DNA from: an uncultured Acidilobus sp. JCHS
GTDB taxonomy: Archaea; Thermoproteota; Thermoprotei_A; Sulfolobales; Acidilobaceae
Direction: 5' to 3'
Assembly (NCBI GenBank): GCA_000495735.1
Contig: AYMD01000001.1
Location: forward strand, 228,377-292,376
Length of the DNA stretch: 64,000 bases
Of the stretch, positions 50,000 to 56,725 are shown in pieces. Under the pieces are notes generated by a model. The model ran no database searches. It saw only the letters and a list, made by a program, of their open reading frames with translations, and was not told the origin of the DNA. Within the stretch, counting starts at the first letter, position 1; each line of letters opens with the position of its first letter. The position numbers and the translations under genes are program-made.

Positions 50000-50009
50000 A
50001 GGGGAGAAG

Positions 50010-51485
50010 ATGCGGGTCGGCATAGTCACCAGCAGGACAGCTGAGCCGCTGGTCAGGGAGACGGTCAGCGGCGTCAGGGACGTGGAGGCCATGGTTGTAG
50101 CGCTCCCAGTCCCGGTCATATCAGTGCTCTCGACCAGGGCCATAGCGTCAATCATAAGGTCGAGGCCTGCTCTGGCCAAGGCCCTATCCTCCGTTGACAT
50201 GGTCATACTGCCGGGCACCGTGAGCGGGGACGCCGGCGAGGTGGCCAAGGTTGTGGAGAGGCCCACGTACAAGGGGCCCAAGTCCCTTGGCGAGCTCCCG
50301 GCCACCCTGGCCCAGGTCGCCAGGGGCGCCCAGCTCGACGCCGTTAAGAGCGCCGACGAGGTCCTGGGCTCCCTTATGCCGAGCCTGAGCTACGAGGAGG
50401 CCTTCAGGGTCGGCGACAGGCCCGTGGCGCGCAGGGGCCCTCCACTCGTCATTATGTCTGAGATCGACCCCTCCGTGCCTTCGAGCAGGGTTGCCGAGGC
50501 TGTTGCCAGGCTGTCGGGGGACGGCGCTGACGTAATAATTGTAGGCGCCGACCCCTCGTGGCGCCCTGAGGAGATAGCCTCAAGGGTGAGGGAGGCGCTC
50601 AGGGCTGGGAGGCCTGTCCTGGCCGAGGCGCCTAATGAGGAGTTCGCTGAGAGGGCCCTGGAGGCAGGGGCCGAGGGCGTTGTAATGGCCGCGGCCATGG
50701 CCCTCAGGGCCAGGGACTTGCTCAGTGGAAAGGTTGTGGTGGCCTCCTCAGGCGACCTCGGTGAGCTGTCCGATGCCGAGGGTAGGCTCTCGGGCTCAAG
50801 GCTGATCCTCGACCCCGTTGTCGAGATGCCGCCGCTCGGCATGGTGAGGAGCCTCTCCAGGTACCTCGAGGCCTCCTCGAGGCTCAGGTCACCAATCCTG
50901 TTCTCGGCAGCTGACGTAACGGAGGACGTGGAGGCCGACACGCTCGGGGTCCACGCGCTGCTCTCCCTTATGGCTGTCGAGCTGAGGGCCTCGGCCTACC
51001 TGGTGGTTGAGGAGACGTATAAGTCATACAGGTCAACGGCTGAGGCCAGGGAGGCCCTGAGGCTGGCTGAGACCGCCTGGCAGCTCAGGTCCACTGAGAG
51101 GGGGATGTTCAGCAGGCTCCTCGTGGTGAAGCAGGGCGTCAGGCCGCCGAGGGCGGTCCAGGCCGCCGAGGCGGAGGAGGTAGGGTACGTAGAGCCCAAG
51201 GTCTCGGCGGACCAGTACCTGGTGATCAACGCCGACCATGAGAGGGGGAGGGTCGTGGTCACCTTCTTCAGGGACGGCTCCCCTCAGGGCGCCTTGGCAG
51301 GCAGACACGCCCTGAGCGTGGCCAGGGCGGCAGTGAGGAGGTTTGGCCTAGACCCTGAGCACGCGGCCTACCTCGGCTATGAGCTGGCGAAGGCGGAGAT
51401 TTCGCTGAAGCTTGGCAAGACCTACGTTCAGGACGAGCCCCTCATAGTTGTGCCCTGGGAGAGGAACGGCAACTCAGGGTGCTGA
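50010..51485 (+). CDS. Dihydropteroate synthase-like protein (DUF6513 / DHPS-like / DUF4346)
   Basis: A 491-residue archaeal protein related to dihydropteroate synthase (TIGR00284 type). Residues 1-120 form the DUF6513-like N-terminus (VRETVSGVRDVEAMVVALPVPVISVLSTR), 140-350 a TIM-barrel DHPS-like part (GPPLVIMSEIDPS, GADVIIVGADPSWRPEEI, LILDPVVEMPPLGMVRSL), and 400-485 the DUF4346-like tail (ADQYLVINADHERGRVVVTFF). It is presumed to act in archaeal pterin synthesis, but activity is unproven in most species. ATG 50010 with GGGGAGAAG ahead. Downstream lies the C/D-box sRNA. Confidence 0.85.
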   Translation: MRVGIVTSRTAEPLVRETVSGVRDVEAMVVALPVPVISVLSTRAIASIIRSRPALAKALSSVDMVILPGTVSGDAGEVAKVVERPTYKGPKSLGELPATLAQVARGAQLDAVKSADEVLGSLMPSLSYEEAFRVGDRPVARRGPPLVIMSEIDPSVPSSRVAEAVARLSGDGADVIIVGADPSWRPEEIASRVREALRAGRPVLAEAPNEEFAERALEAGAEGVVMAAAMALRARDLLSGKVVVASSGDLGELSDAEGRLSGSRLILDPVVEMPPLGMVRSLSRYLEASSRLRSPILFSAADVTEDVEADTLGVHALLSLMAVELRASAYLVVEETYKSYRSTAEAREALRLAETAWQLRSTERGMFSRLLVVKQGVRPPRAVQAAEAEEVGYVEPKVSADQYLVINADHERGRVVVTFFRDGSPQGALAGRHALSVARAAVRRFGLDPEHAAYLGYELAKAEISLKLGKTYVQDEPLIVVPWERNGNSGC

Positions 51486-51565
51486 CGGACTCTCGTCAAG
51501 GGGCCTGCGTCTCTAACCTCCTCAGCCGACGGGAAACACTAAAAGCCCGCCTAGGTCCACTGCGT

Positions 51566-51632
51566 AAGGGATGATCTGGCCGACATAGACTGAGGCAAGG
51601 GCCTATGAGGACGGGTCGATCGAGTGACCTTC
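51566..51632 (+). ncRNA. C/D-box sRNA (2'-O-methylation guide)
   Basis: Box C ATGATCT (51571-51577), then exactly 12 bases of guide, box D' CTGA (51590-51593), an 11-base spacer, box C' ATGAGGA (51605-51611), again exactly 12 bases, and box D GTGA (51624-51627). AAGG (51566-51569) and CCTT (51628-51631) can form the terminal stem. CACTAAAAGC at 51536-51545 is a TATA box 25 bases upstream. The D' guide (51578-51589) is complementary to the universally conserved 23S rRNA sequence around A2503-C2510 (E. coli numbering), with eight contiguous pairs, predicting methylation at the U2504 position. Boxes C and D each deviate from consensus. Confidence 0.6.
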
Positions 51633-51633
51633 T

Positions 51634-52131
51634 TCACTTCGGCTCCATTATGATGGCCCTTAGCCTTGACCTTCTAGAGAAGAGCACGTAACTTATGACG
51701 GCGAAGTCAGCTAATATGGCGGCGTGCATAACAGTGCAGTACAGGCATATGGCCCTTATCACTGCGAGCTCAACGTAGACCAAGTAGGGAACCACGGCGA
51801 TGCCCACGAACCTCCACGCGAAGAGGGCCCTCAGCGCCAGCCTGGCCGCCGCCAGGGGCGCCAGGCATACTATCAGCGAGAGGCAGATGTTAGCGATAAA
51901 CCACGCGGTCGCCAGGGCGTCGAGCGAGAAGGGGCCTACCCTCGAGTACGGGCTCGTGAGGACGGCATAGCAGTTGAGCTGAATCCCGCCGGAGTTAGGG
52001 TGGTACTGGCAGAGCGGGGGGAGCCTGTGAAGGGTGTAGAACTCGTACAGCACCAGGGCTGAGGCGGCCAGGCCAAAGGAGGACATGGTGAGCAGGAGGG
52101 CCAGCTCGGCCGGGGTCGCCCTTAGCCTCAC
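51634..52131 (-). CDS. VKOR-family membrane thiol oxidoreductase
   Basis: A 165-residue membrane protein with four helices, like bacterial and archaeal VKOR homologues that re-oxidise DsbA-type proteins with quinone. The redox CxxC is in AICLYCTVMHAAI (about residues 132-139), and the loop Cys and Ser in NCYAVLTSPYSRVGPF match the conserved loop. It would form disulfides in exported proteins, of which this window has several with Cys pairs. Start GTG/ATG at 52131 overlaps the stop of the preceding gene (ATGA-type), so the two are coupled. It follows the sRNA on the opposite strand. Confidence 0.85.
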   Translation of the reverse strand: MRLRATPAELALLLTMSSFGLAASALVLYEFYTLHRLPPLCQYHPNSGGIQLNCYAVLTSPYSRVGPFSLDALATAWFIANICLSLIVCLAPLAAARLALRALFAWRFVGIAVVPYLVYVELAVIRAICLYCTVMHAAILADFAVISYVLFSRRSRLRAIIMEPK

Positions 52132-52517
52132 TGCGACACCTCCGTCAGGGTCGGCTTCAGGGCCCTTATTAAGTCCTTAACAGACACCTGGGCCAGGCTT
52201 GTCGGCGTCCCTCCCCCCACCCAGACGCTCTCTTTTGAGGCTATGGATGAGTCCATTATGACCTTGAGCCCCCTTATGCACTCCGAGAGGGGTGTTACCC
52301 CTCCTGGCATGAGGCCAGTGAGCTCAGCTATCTCGTCAGGTGAGGCCGTCCTTATCTTGCTCGCCTTCATGAGGGCTGAGAGCTTCCTGTAGTCGAGCTT
52401 TCTGTCACCGGGCAGCAGAACCGCCATGGGCCTGCCGTCAACTATCAGCAGGAGGGTCTTGACTATGTCTGATGGAGGCGTGCCTGTGACCCTTGAGGCA
52501 GCGTCGACGGTCTCCAC
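52128..52517 (-). CDS. YbaK/ProX-like aminoacyl-tRNA deacylase, start region defective
   Basis: An editing-type domain that hydrolyses mischarged tRNA: IVKTLLLIVDGRPMAVLLPGDRKLDYRKL, ASPDEIAELTGLMPGGVTPLSE and VIMDSSIASKESVWVGGGTPTSLAQVSVKDLI are typical. From GTG 52517 it is 129 residues, short of about 155. The frame continues upstream to about 52601 with family-like sequence (EEFIRRHNVNARIVDFGESVETVD) but no ATG, GTG or TTG. A leaderless GTG near 52605-52611, placed by the TATA box at 52628-52636, runs in another frame and meets TGA. So a one-base change at the 5' end, or a non-standard start, must be assumed. VKOR is coupled downstream. Confidence 0.75.
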   Translation of the reverse strand: METVDAASRVTGTPPSDIVKTLLLIVDGRPMAVLLPGDRKLDYRKLSALMKASKIRTASPDEIAELTGLMPGGVTPLSECIRGLKVIMDSSIASKESVWVGGGTPTSLAQVSVKDLIRALKPTLTEVSQ

Positions 52518-52626
52518 GCTCTCCCCGAAGTCAACTATTCTCGCGTTGACGTTATGTCTCCTTATGAACTCCTCGGGTGAATCAACGCAGGCCGCGATTA
52601 GTCACCGTCACTAATGTGGGGCTGCA

Positions 52627-52637
52627 GGGTTTTATGC
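52627..52637. promoter_or_regulatory. Bidirectional TATA box
   Basis: GGTTTTATGC on the top strand, GCATAAAACC on the bottom. It lies about 25 bases from the presumed starts of both the leftward deacylase-VKOR unit and the rightward small membrane ORF and PTPS-like gene. There is no other AT-rich box in the gap. Confidence 0.5.
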
Positions 52638-52665
52638 TAGTCCTCGCAGCCTAGACAAGAGGGCC

Positions 52666-52776
52666 TTGCCCCCCCTGGTGATAGCCTCCCTGGCCCTGGC
52701 GATAGCGTCGATAGCGGTCTCGCTAGTCAAGGTGATGAGGCGTTGCCGTGGAGGGTGTGCGCGGAGGAGACGGTGA
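52666..52776 (+). CDS. Possible 36-residue membrane peptide
   Basis: A short frame starting TTG at 52666, about 30 bases after the TATA box at 52627-52637 and thus nearly leaderless. It codes one transmembrane helix, PPLVIASLALAIASIAVSLVKV, followed by the very basic MRRCRGGCARRRR. The composition is that of an inner-facing single-span micropeptide. It overlaps the start of the PTPS-like gene (52743) in another frame. A short chain can look membrane-like by chance in GC-rich sequence, so support is moderate. Confidence 0.4.
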   Translation: MPPLVIASLALAIASIAVSLVKVMRRCRGGCARRRR

Positions 52777-53069
52777 GCGTGGCCATGAGGCTCGAGTCCA
52801 TGGGCTACGGTCTGCACGGCCATGACGTGACTGTGAGGGCGTGTCTCTGCTACGCGGACAAGGAGGGGCACGCCGACGTTGAGGCCCTCGCCTCGTCCCT
52901 GAGGGACCTGCTGAGGCCTGTTGACCACAGGCCCCTCTGGGAGGCGGTGGGGGGCGAGGGGAGCCTTGAGGACCTCGTCGCTTATGTTCACGAGGGGCTC
53001 AGGCCAAGGCCCTGCTACGTCTCAGCCTCAGTGCCAGGCAGGCTCGTGGAGCTTGTAGAGGAGGCCTAA
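52743..53069 (+). CDS. 6-pyruvoyl-tetrahydropterin synthase / QueD-like protein
   Basis: A 108-residue protein with PTPS fold signs: GYGLHGHDVTVRACLCYADKEGHADVEALASSLRDLLRPVDHRPLWE contains the zinc-ligand HGH and the catalytic-type DH. One zinc His of the N-terminus is absent (CAEETVSV in place of H-x-x), so it may be a divergent member acting on pterins or deazapurines. TTG at 52743 follows the ribosome site GGTGAT at 52732-52737. It lies near the DHPS-like gene, another pterin-type protein, and just before hisS. Confidence 0.6.
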   Translation: MPWRVCAEETVSVAMRLESMGYGLHGHDVTVRACLCYADKEGHADVEALASSLRDLLRPVDHRPLWEAVGGEGSLEDLVAYVHEGLRPRPCYVSASVPGRLVELVEEA

Positions 53070-53108
53070 GCCTATTACCTCCTGGGGCAGGCAGGCCGAG
53101 GAGCAGGG

Positions 53109-54407
53109 TTGGAGCTCAGGCCTCCCCGCGGCTTCAGGGACGTGCCGCCCGAGCTCGCTATACTCAGGAAGGAGATAATATCAAGGCTCGAGGCCGTCTA
53201 CAGGAGGTACGGCTTCGACCCCCTTGAGACGCCTGCCGTGGAGCACTGGGAGGTGCTGGCGGGTAAGTACGGCGAGGAGGCGGAGCAGAGGCTCATCTGG
53301 AGGTTCAAGGACCCCTGGAGCGACAGGGAGTACGCCCTCAGGTACGACCTGACGGTGCCCCTGGCAAGGTACGTCGCCTCTCACCCTGAGATGCCGCTAC
53401 CCTTCAAGAGGTACCAGATAGCCCCAGTCTGGAGGCACGAGGAGCCCCAGAGGGGGAGGTACAGGGAGTTCTACCAGGCGGACGTTGACATAGTTGGGAG
53501 CCCTTACCCGGAGGCCGACGCAGAGGTCATCAACGTGATAGTCGATGCCATGGAGGCCATAGGCGTGTCGGGAGGCTTCAGGGTGATGATGAACGACAGG
53601 AGGGTGCTGGCCGGCCTCTTCGAGGAGGAGCTGGGGCTCAGTGACCCGCTGCCCGTCTACAGGGCTATTGACAGGCTTGACAAGGTGGGCCCTGAGGGCG
53701 TGAGGGCTGAGCTGGAGCGCCTCCTCGGGGCCCCTGCGGCCTCAAGGGTCATGGAGCTCCTCTCCTTCAGGGGGGAGCCCAGGGACGTGCTAGAGAGGCT
53801 CAGAATGGAACACGGCTCAAACAAGAGGGCTGTGGAGGGAATTGAGCACCTGGCCCAGGTCGTTGACCTGGTGAAGAGGCCCTCGGCCCTCGTGTTCGAC
53901 ATGGCCTTGGTCAGGGGCCTCGACTACTACACGGGGCCCATACTCGAGGTCGTGCTGGACAGGCCCGCCATAGGGAGCGTGGCTGGGGGAGGCAGGTACG
54001 ACAACCTGATAGGCCTCCTGGCTAAGAGGCAGGTCCCGGCAACCGGGGCCAGCATAGGGCTTGACAGGCTCATAGACGCCGGTGTCGAGGTGGGCCTCTT
54101 CAGCACCTCCAAGAGGACGTACACGCAGGTCGTGGTAGTCAACGTGACGCCTGAGAGCTTCAGGTACGCCTGGAGGGTGGCTGACCAGCTCAGGTCCTGG
54201 GGCTTCAGCGTCAGGGCTGACCTGATGAGGTCAGGACAGGACGTCCAGAGGAGGAAGGCGTCCAGGTGGGGCGTCCCGGTGCTGGCCTTCGTGGGCCCGC
54301 AGGAGGAGTCAGCCAACACCGTCACCTTCTACTCTCAGAGTAAGGGCGAGAGGGTGACTGTCCCGCTGGGCGAGGCCAGGCAGGTCCTTGAGAGGCTGCT
54401 TTCATGA
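53109..54407 (+). CDS. hisS: Histidyl-tRNA synthetase
   Basis: Charges tRNA-His. A 432-residue class II synthetase: motif 1 region with LRPPRGFRDVPPELAILRKEII, motif 2 FKRYQIAPVWRHEEPQRGRYREFYQADVDIVG, the HisA motif ALVRGLDYYTGPILEVV and HisB-like VAGGGRYDNLIGLL, then the C-terminal anticodon-binding domain (YTQVVVVNVTPESFRYAW...). Start TTG at 53109. The gene downstream overlaps the stop by 4 bases (ATGA). Confidence 0.95.
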   Translation: MELRPPRGFRDVPPELAILRKEIISRLEAVYRRYGFDPLETPAVEHWEVLAGKYGEEAEQRLIWRFKDPWSDREYALRYDLTVPLARYVASHPEMPLPFKRYQIAPVWRHEEPQRGRYREFYQADVDIVGSPYPEADAEVINVIVDAMEAIGVSGGFRVMMNDRRVLAGLFEEELGLSDPLPVYRAIDRLDKVGPEGVRAELERLLGAPAASRVMELLSFRGEPRDVLERLRMEHGSNKRAVEGIEHLAQVVDLVKRPSALVFDMALVRGLDYYTGPILEVVLDRPAIGSVAGGGRYDNLIGLLAKRQVPATGASIGLDRLIDAGVEVGLFSTSKRTYTQVVVVNVTPESFRYAWRVADQLRSWGFSVRADLMRSGQDVQRRKASRWGVPVLAFVGPQEESANTVTFYSQSKGERVTVPLGEARQVLERLLS

Positions 54408-55120
54408 GCTGCGTCCCCCTTGAGGACGCGGAGCGGGGCGGCGACGAGCTTAGGTGGCTCTCCAGGCTAAGGGAGGCAGGGCTTCACCCAGTAGACTACA
54501 GGGCCCTGTCATGGCCTCCTAGGTGCGGCACTGATGACCTGGGCCTTGGCTGCGCTCTGGTCAGGCCAAGCCTAGGGGCTGGTAACCTCCTCTCCCTCAT
54601 GGCCTCTTTCCTCTTCACGAGGTGCCTCAGGGGTCGGCTTGAGGGCTGGGCCGCCGAAGTCGAGTCGTGGGCCGCCGCCCACGGCGCCAGGCCCCTGTCG
54701 GCCGTGGTCCAGGAGGTCCTCAGGGCCACGGCCTCAGGGCTGGCCTACACGCTGGACCCCGTCACCCGGAGGAGGGCCGTGGTGGTTCAGTCAGTGCCAG
54801 GCCTCCACCTGGCTCTCCTGACCCGGGGCTCGCCTCATGACACCTTCCTGCTGAGCCCTGATGGCCTAAGGGTGGAGGAGGTGAGGGTCCTGCCCAAGCC
54901 CAGGGCGCTGGCAGTAGGCCCCAGCGGCCTCGAGGAGGTCGAGGTCAGGGACCCTGGAGCCCAGTCAATAAGCGACGAGGTAGCGGTCGAGGTGGCCAGG
55001 CTCTCGCTCAGGGCTGAGGGAGCTATAGGGTCGCCGGTGGAGGTGGAGTGGGCCCTCGTCAATAACGGGGTAAGGCTCCTCGCCGCCAGGCCCCTGCCCG
55101 AGGAGCTGGTCAGAACCTGA
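54404..55120 (+). CDS. PPDK/PEP-synthase N-domain-like (ATP-grasp) protein, short
   Basis: A 238-residue protein resembling the second half of the ATP-binding domain of PEP synthase and pyruvate phosphate dikinase: VQEVLRATASGLAYTLDPVTRRRAVVVQSVPGLHLALLTRGSPHDTFLLS, SISDEVAVEVARLSLRAEGAIGSPVEVEWALVNNGVRLLAARPLPEE, ending where the full enzymes continue into the swivelling His domain. The N-terminal ATP-binding strand pattern is reduced and the phosphohistidine and TIM-barrel domains are absent. It may be a stand-alone regulatory or nucleotide-binding protein. ATG 54404 overlaps hisS (ATGA), implying coupled translation. Confidence 0.65.
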   Translation: MSCVPLEDAERGGDELRWLSRLREAGLHPVDYRALSWPPRCGTDDLGLGCALVRPSLGAGNLLSLMASFLFTRCLRGRLEGWAAEVESWAAAHGARPLSAVVQEVLRATASGLAYTLDPVTRRRAVVVQSVPGLHLALLTRGSPHDTFLLSPDGLRVEEVRVLPKPRALAVGPSGLEEVEVRDPGAQSISDEVAVEVARLSLRAEGAIGSPVEVEWALVNNGVRLLAARPLPEELVRT

Positions 55121-55622
55121 AGTCGACAGCCTCGTTCTCAGGGGGCATGTACTCGCCCTTGCTCTCCAGGACCTCCAGGACCTCTGCTACCTCGCTCGGC
55201 GGCCCGTTGACGAAGAGCACGCCAACGTTATTGTCCTCCATTACGTTCCCCAGGTATAAGTAGGCGGTTGTCGTCATCTGCCCCCTCCTGGAGTAGTAGA
55301 CGAGAACCGGGTACTTGCCCGCTCCCTCTGCCCACTCAAGGCAGTGTCCAACGTCCTTGGAGGCCTCGACGGCCTTGAGCACATGCCTGGGGGGCAGCAC
55401 TATTATCAGCGCTGAGGCCCTGCTCAGCCTGACCTCAACCTTGGGCAGCTCGGACCCAAGCCTGAGCTCCCTCGGGGACCACCTGGACAGGCTCCTGAGG
55501 ACCTCCTCCAGCTCCCTCCTGCTATCGTTGACGTCGATGGGCTTGACGATGTCCCTGGCTAGCTTCAGCAACTCTTCATGGACCCGCTCAGCGCCCTCCA
55601 CCTCAAAGCCTACGTAGGCCAA
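55110..55622 (-). CDS. Conserved hypothetical protein, soluble
   Basis: A 170-residue protein without a family I can name. A helical N-terminus (VHEELLKLARDIVKPIDVNDSRRELEEVLRSLS) is followed by alternating strands and helices: ASALIIVLPPRHVLKAVEASKDVGHCLEWAEG, YPVLVYYSRRGQMTTTAYLYLGNV, GVLFVNGPPSEVAEVLEVLE. Codon use fits the genome. It overlaps the PPDK-like gene by 11 bases. Start ATG or TTG at 55622; a palindrome GCCGGCGCCGGC lies just upstream. Confidence 0.55.
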   Translation of the reverse strand: MAYVGFEVEGAERVHEELLKLARDIVKPIDVNDSRRELEEVLRSLSRWSPRELRLGSELPKVEVRLSRASALIIVLPPRHVLKAVEASKDVGHCLEWAEGAGKYPVLVYYSRRGQMTTTAYLYLGNVMEDNNVGVLFVNGPPSEVAEVLEVLESKGEYMPPENEAVDFRF

Positions 55623-55679
55623 GCCGGCGCCGGCGCTCAGAAAAGCTTAGAACTTCAAAAGGCTTAGCTGGAGCAGGCC

Positions 55680-56459
55680 ATGTCTATAGCTGAGGGCGAC
55701 TGGGTGCTCCTGCTGGTTGAGGGCAGGGAGAGGAGGAAGACCTACGTCTTCAGGGCCAGGGAGAAGGCCTCATACTCGACGTTCGCCGGGGCCGTCAGGG
55801 GCTCCCAGCTCGTGGGCGCGGCCTGGGGCTCAAGGCTTGAGCTTGAGAGGGGTATTGCCTATTTGCTGAGGCCGACTCTCTATGACATGATGATGCACGT
55901 CTACCCCAGGAGGAGCCAGGTGGTCTACCCGAAGGACGCCGGCTACATGACCTCCTTGGCGGGCCTCACGCCCGGCATGAGGGTCCTTGAGGCAGGCGCG
56001 GGGAGCGGCTTCCTCACGATATGGATTGCCGCCCACGTGTGCCCAGGAGGCTTCGTCTTCACCTACGAGGTGAGGGACGACATGATAGAGGTGGCCTCCG
56101 CGAACGTTAAGGCGGCCGGCCTTGAGGGGTGCGTTAAGATAAAGAAGGGGGACGTGAGGGCCGGCGTTGAGGAGAGCGACCTGGACGCCGCCTTCCTTGA
56201 CATGCCTGACCCCTGGGAGGCCCTGCCCTCAGTTAGGAAGGCCTTGAAGCCCTCGGCGCCCCTCGTGGTCTTCGTGCCGACCGTGAACCAGGTCATAAAG
56301 CTGCTCGACGCCGTGTCCCGCCTCGGCGGCTTCGTAGTGCAGGAGGTCAGCGAGGTCATAAAGAGGGAGTGGGAGGCAAGGGCTGACGCCCTTAGGCCAA
56401 GCGTGAGGATGATAGGGCACACGGGCATAATAGCGCTCCTCAGGTCCCTAGCCTCATAG
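55680..56459 (+). CDS. trmI: tRNA (adenine-N1)-methyltransferase, TrmI type
   Basis: Methylates N1 of adenine 57/58 in the T loop of tRNA. The 259-residue chain shows the N-terminal beta domain (GDWVLLLVEGRERRKTYVFRA), YPKDAGYMTSLAGLTPGMRVLEAGAGSGFLTIWIAAHV (SAM motif I G-A-G-S-G), the adenine-binding FTYEVRDDMIEVA, and the catalytic-region AAFLDMPDPWEALP. The archaeal enzyme is a homotetramer. ATG at 55680. It is monocistronic, with a TATA-like TTCAAAAGG near 55652-55660. Confidence 0.93.
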   Translation: MSIAEGDWVLLLVEGRERRKTYVFRAREKASYSTFAGAVRGSQLVGAAWGSRLELERGIAYLLRPTLYDMMMHVYPRRSQVVYPKDAGYMTSLAGLTPGMRVLEAGAGSGFLTIWIAAHVCPGGFVFTYEVRDDMIEVASANVKAAGLEGCVKIKKGDVRAGVEESDLDAAFLDMPDPWEALPSVRKALKPSAPLVVFVPTVNQVIKLLDAVSRLGGFVVQEVSEVIKREWEARADALRPSVRMIGHTGIIALLRSLAS

Positions 56460-56644
56460 ACGTGCTGCCTTCACATGGCGGTCTAGCTTCAAAATTGATC
56501 TGCAATATGCTCGTTGAAGCCGTTTCCGCTCTAAGGCAAGGCGAAGATGAGCCCTGCCTGGTCTTATGATTGGGAGAGGCATTAGAGGACCTGTTAAGGC
56601 AGAGGTGAAAACGAAAGAGAAGAGAAAGGGGGCTTAAGTTCGTC
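56460..56644. other. Intergenic stretch between trmI and the acyl-CoA synthetase
   Basis: The 266-base gap between two convergent genes holds no credible reading frame. The right part (56645-56677) is a terminator-like hairpin described separately. Bases 56605-56635 are purine-rich on the top strand (T/C-rich leftward), which may help end the leftward transcript. Near 56510-56580 several AT-rich pieces occur, but no box C/D pattern with proper spacing could be found. Confidence 0.3.
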
Positions 56645-56677
56645 CAAAAGCCTCTCTGAAGGGCCTCCTTAGAGGCT
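56645..56677 (-). terminator. Hairpin plus T-run after the acyl-CoA synthetase gene
   Basis: On the leftward strand, AGCCTCT (56671-56677) pairs with AGAGGCT (56649-56655) with a 15-base loop, and is followed by TTTT (56646-56649). It lies 49 bases after the stop at 56726 and resembles an intrinsic terminator; a C/T-rich tract follows to about 56605. Confidence 0.5.
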
Positions 56678-56725
56678 CTTTACACTTGAAGCCCGAAGCG
56701 ATACCTGCCCTGGTCATTAAGTAAC

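Noticed and set aside
52632..52991. Leftward 119-residue frame
   Set aside because: It lies opposite the PTPS-like gene, which has a ribosome site and family motifs. The leftward translation has unlikely composition (many Pro, His, Arg, Gly) as expected for an antisense shadow.
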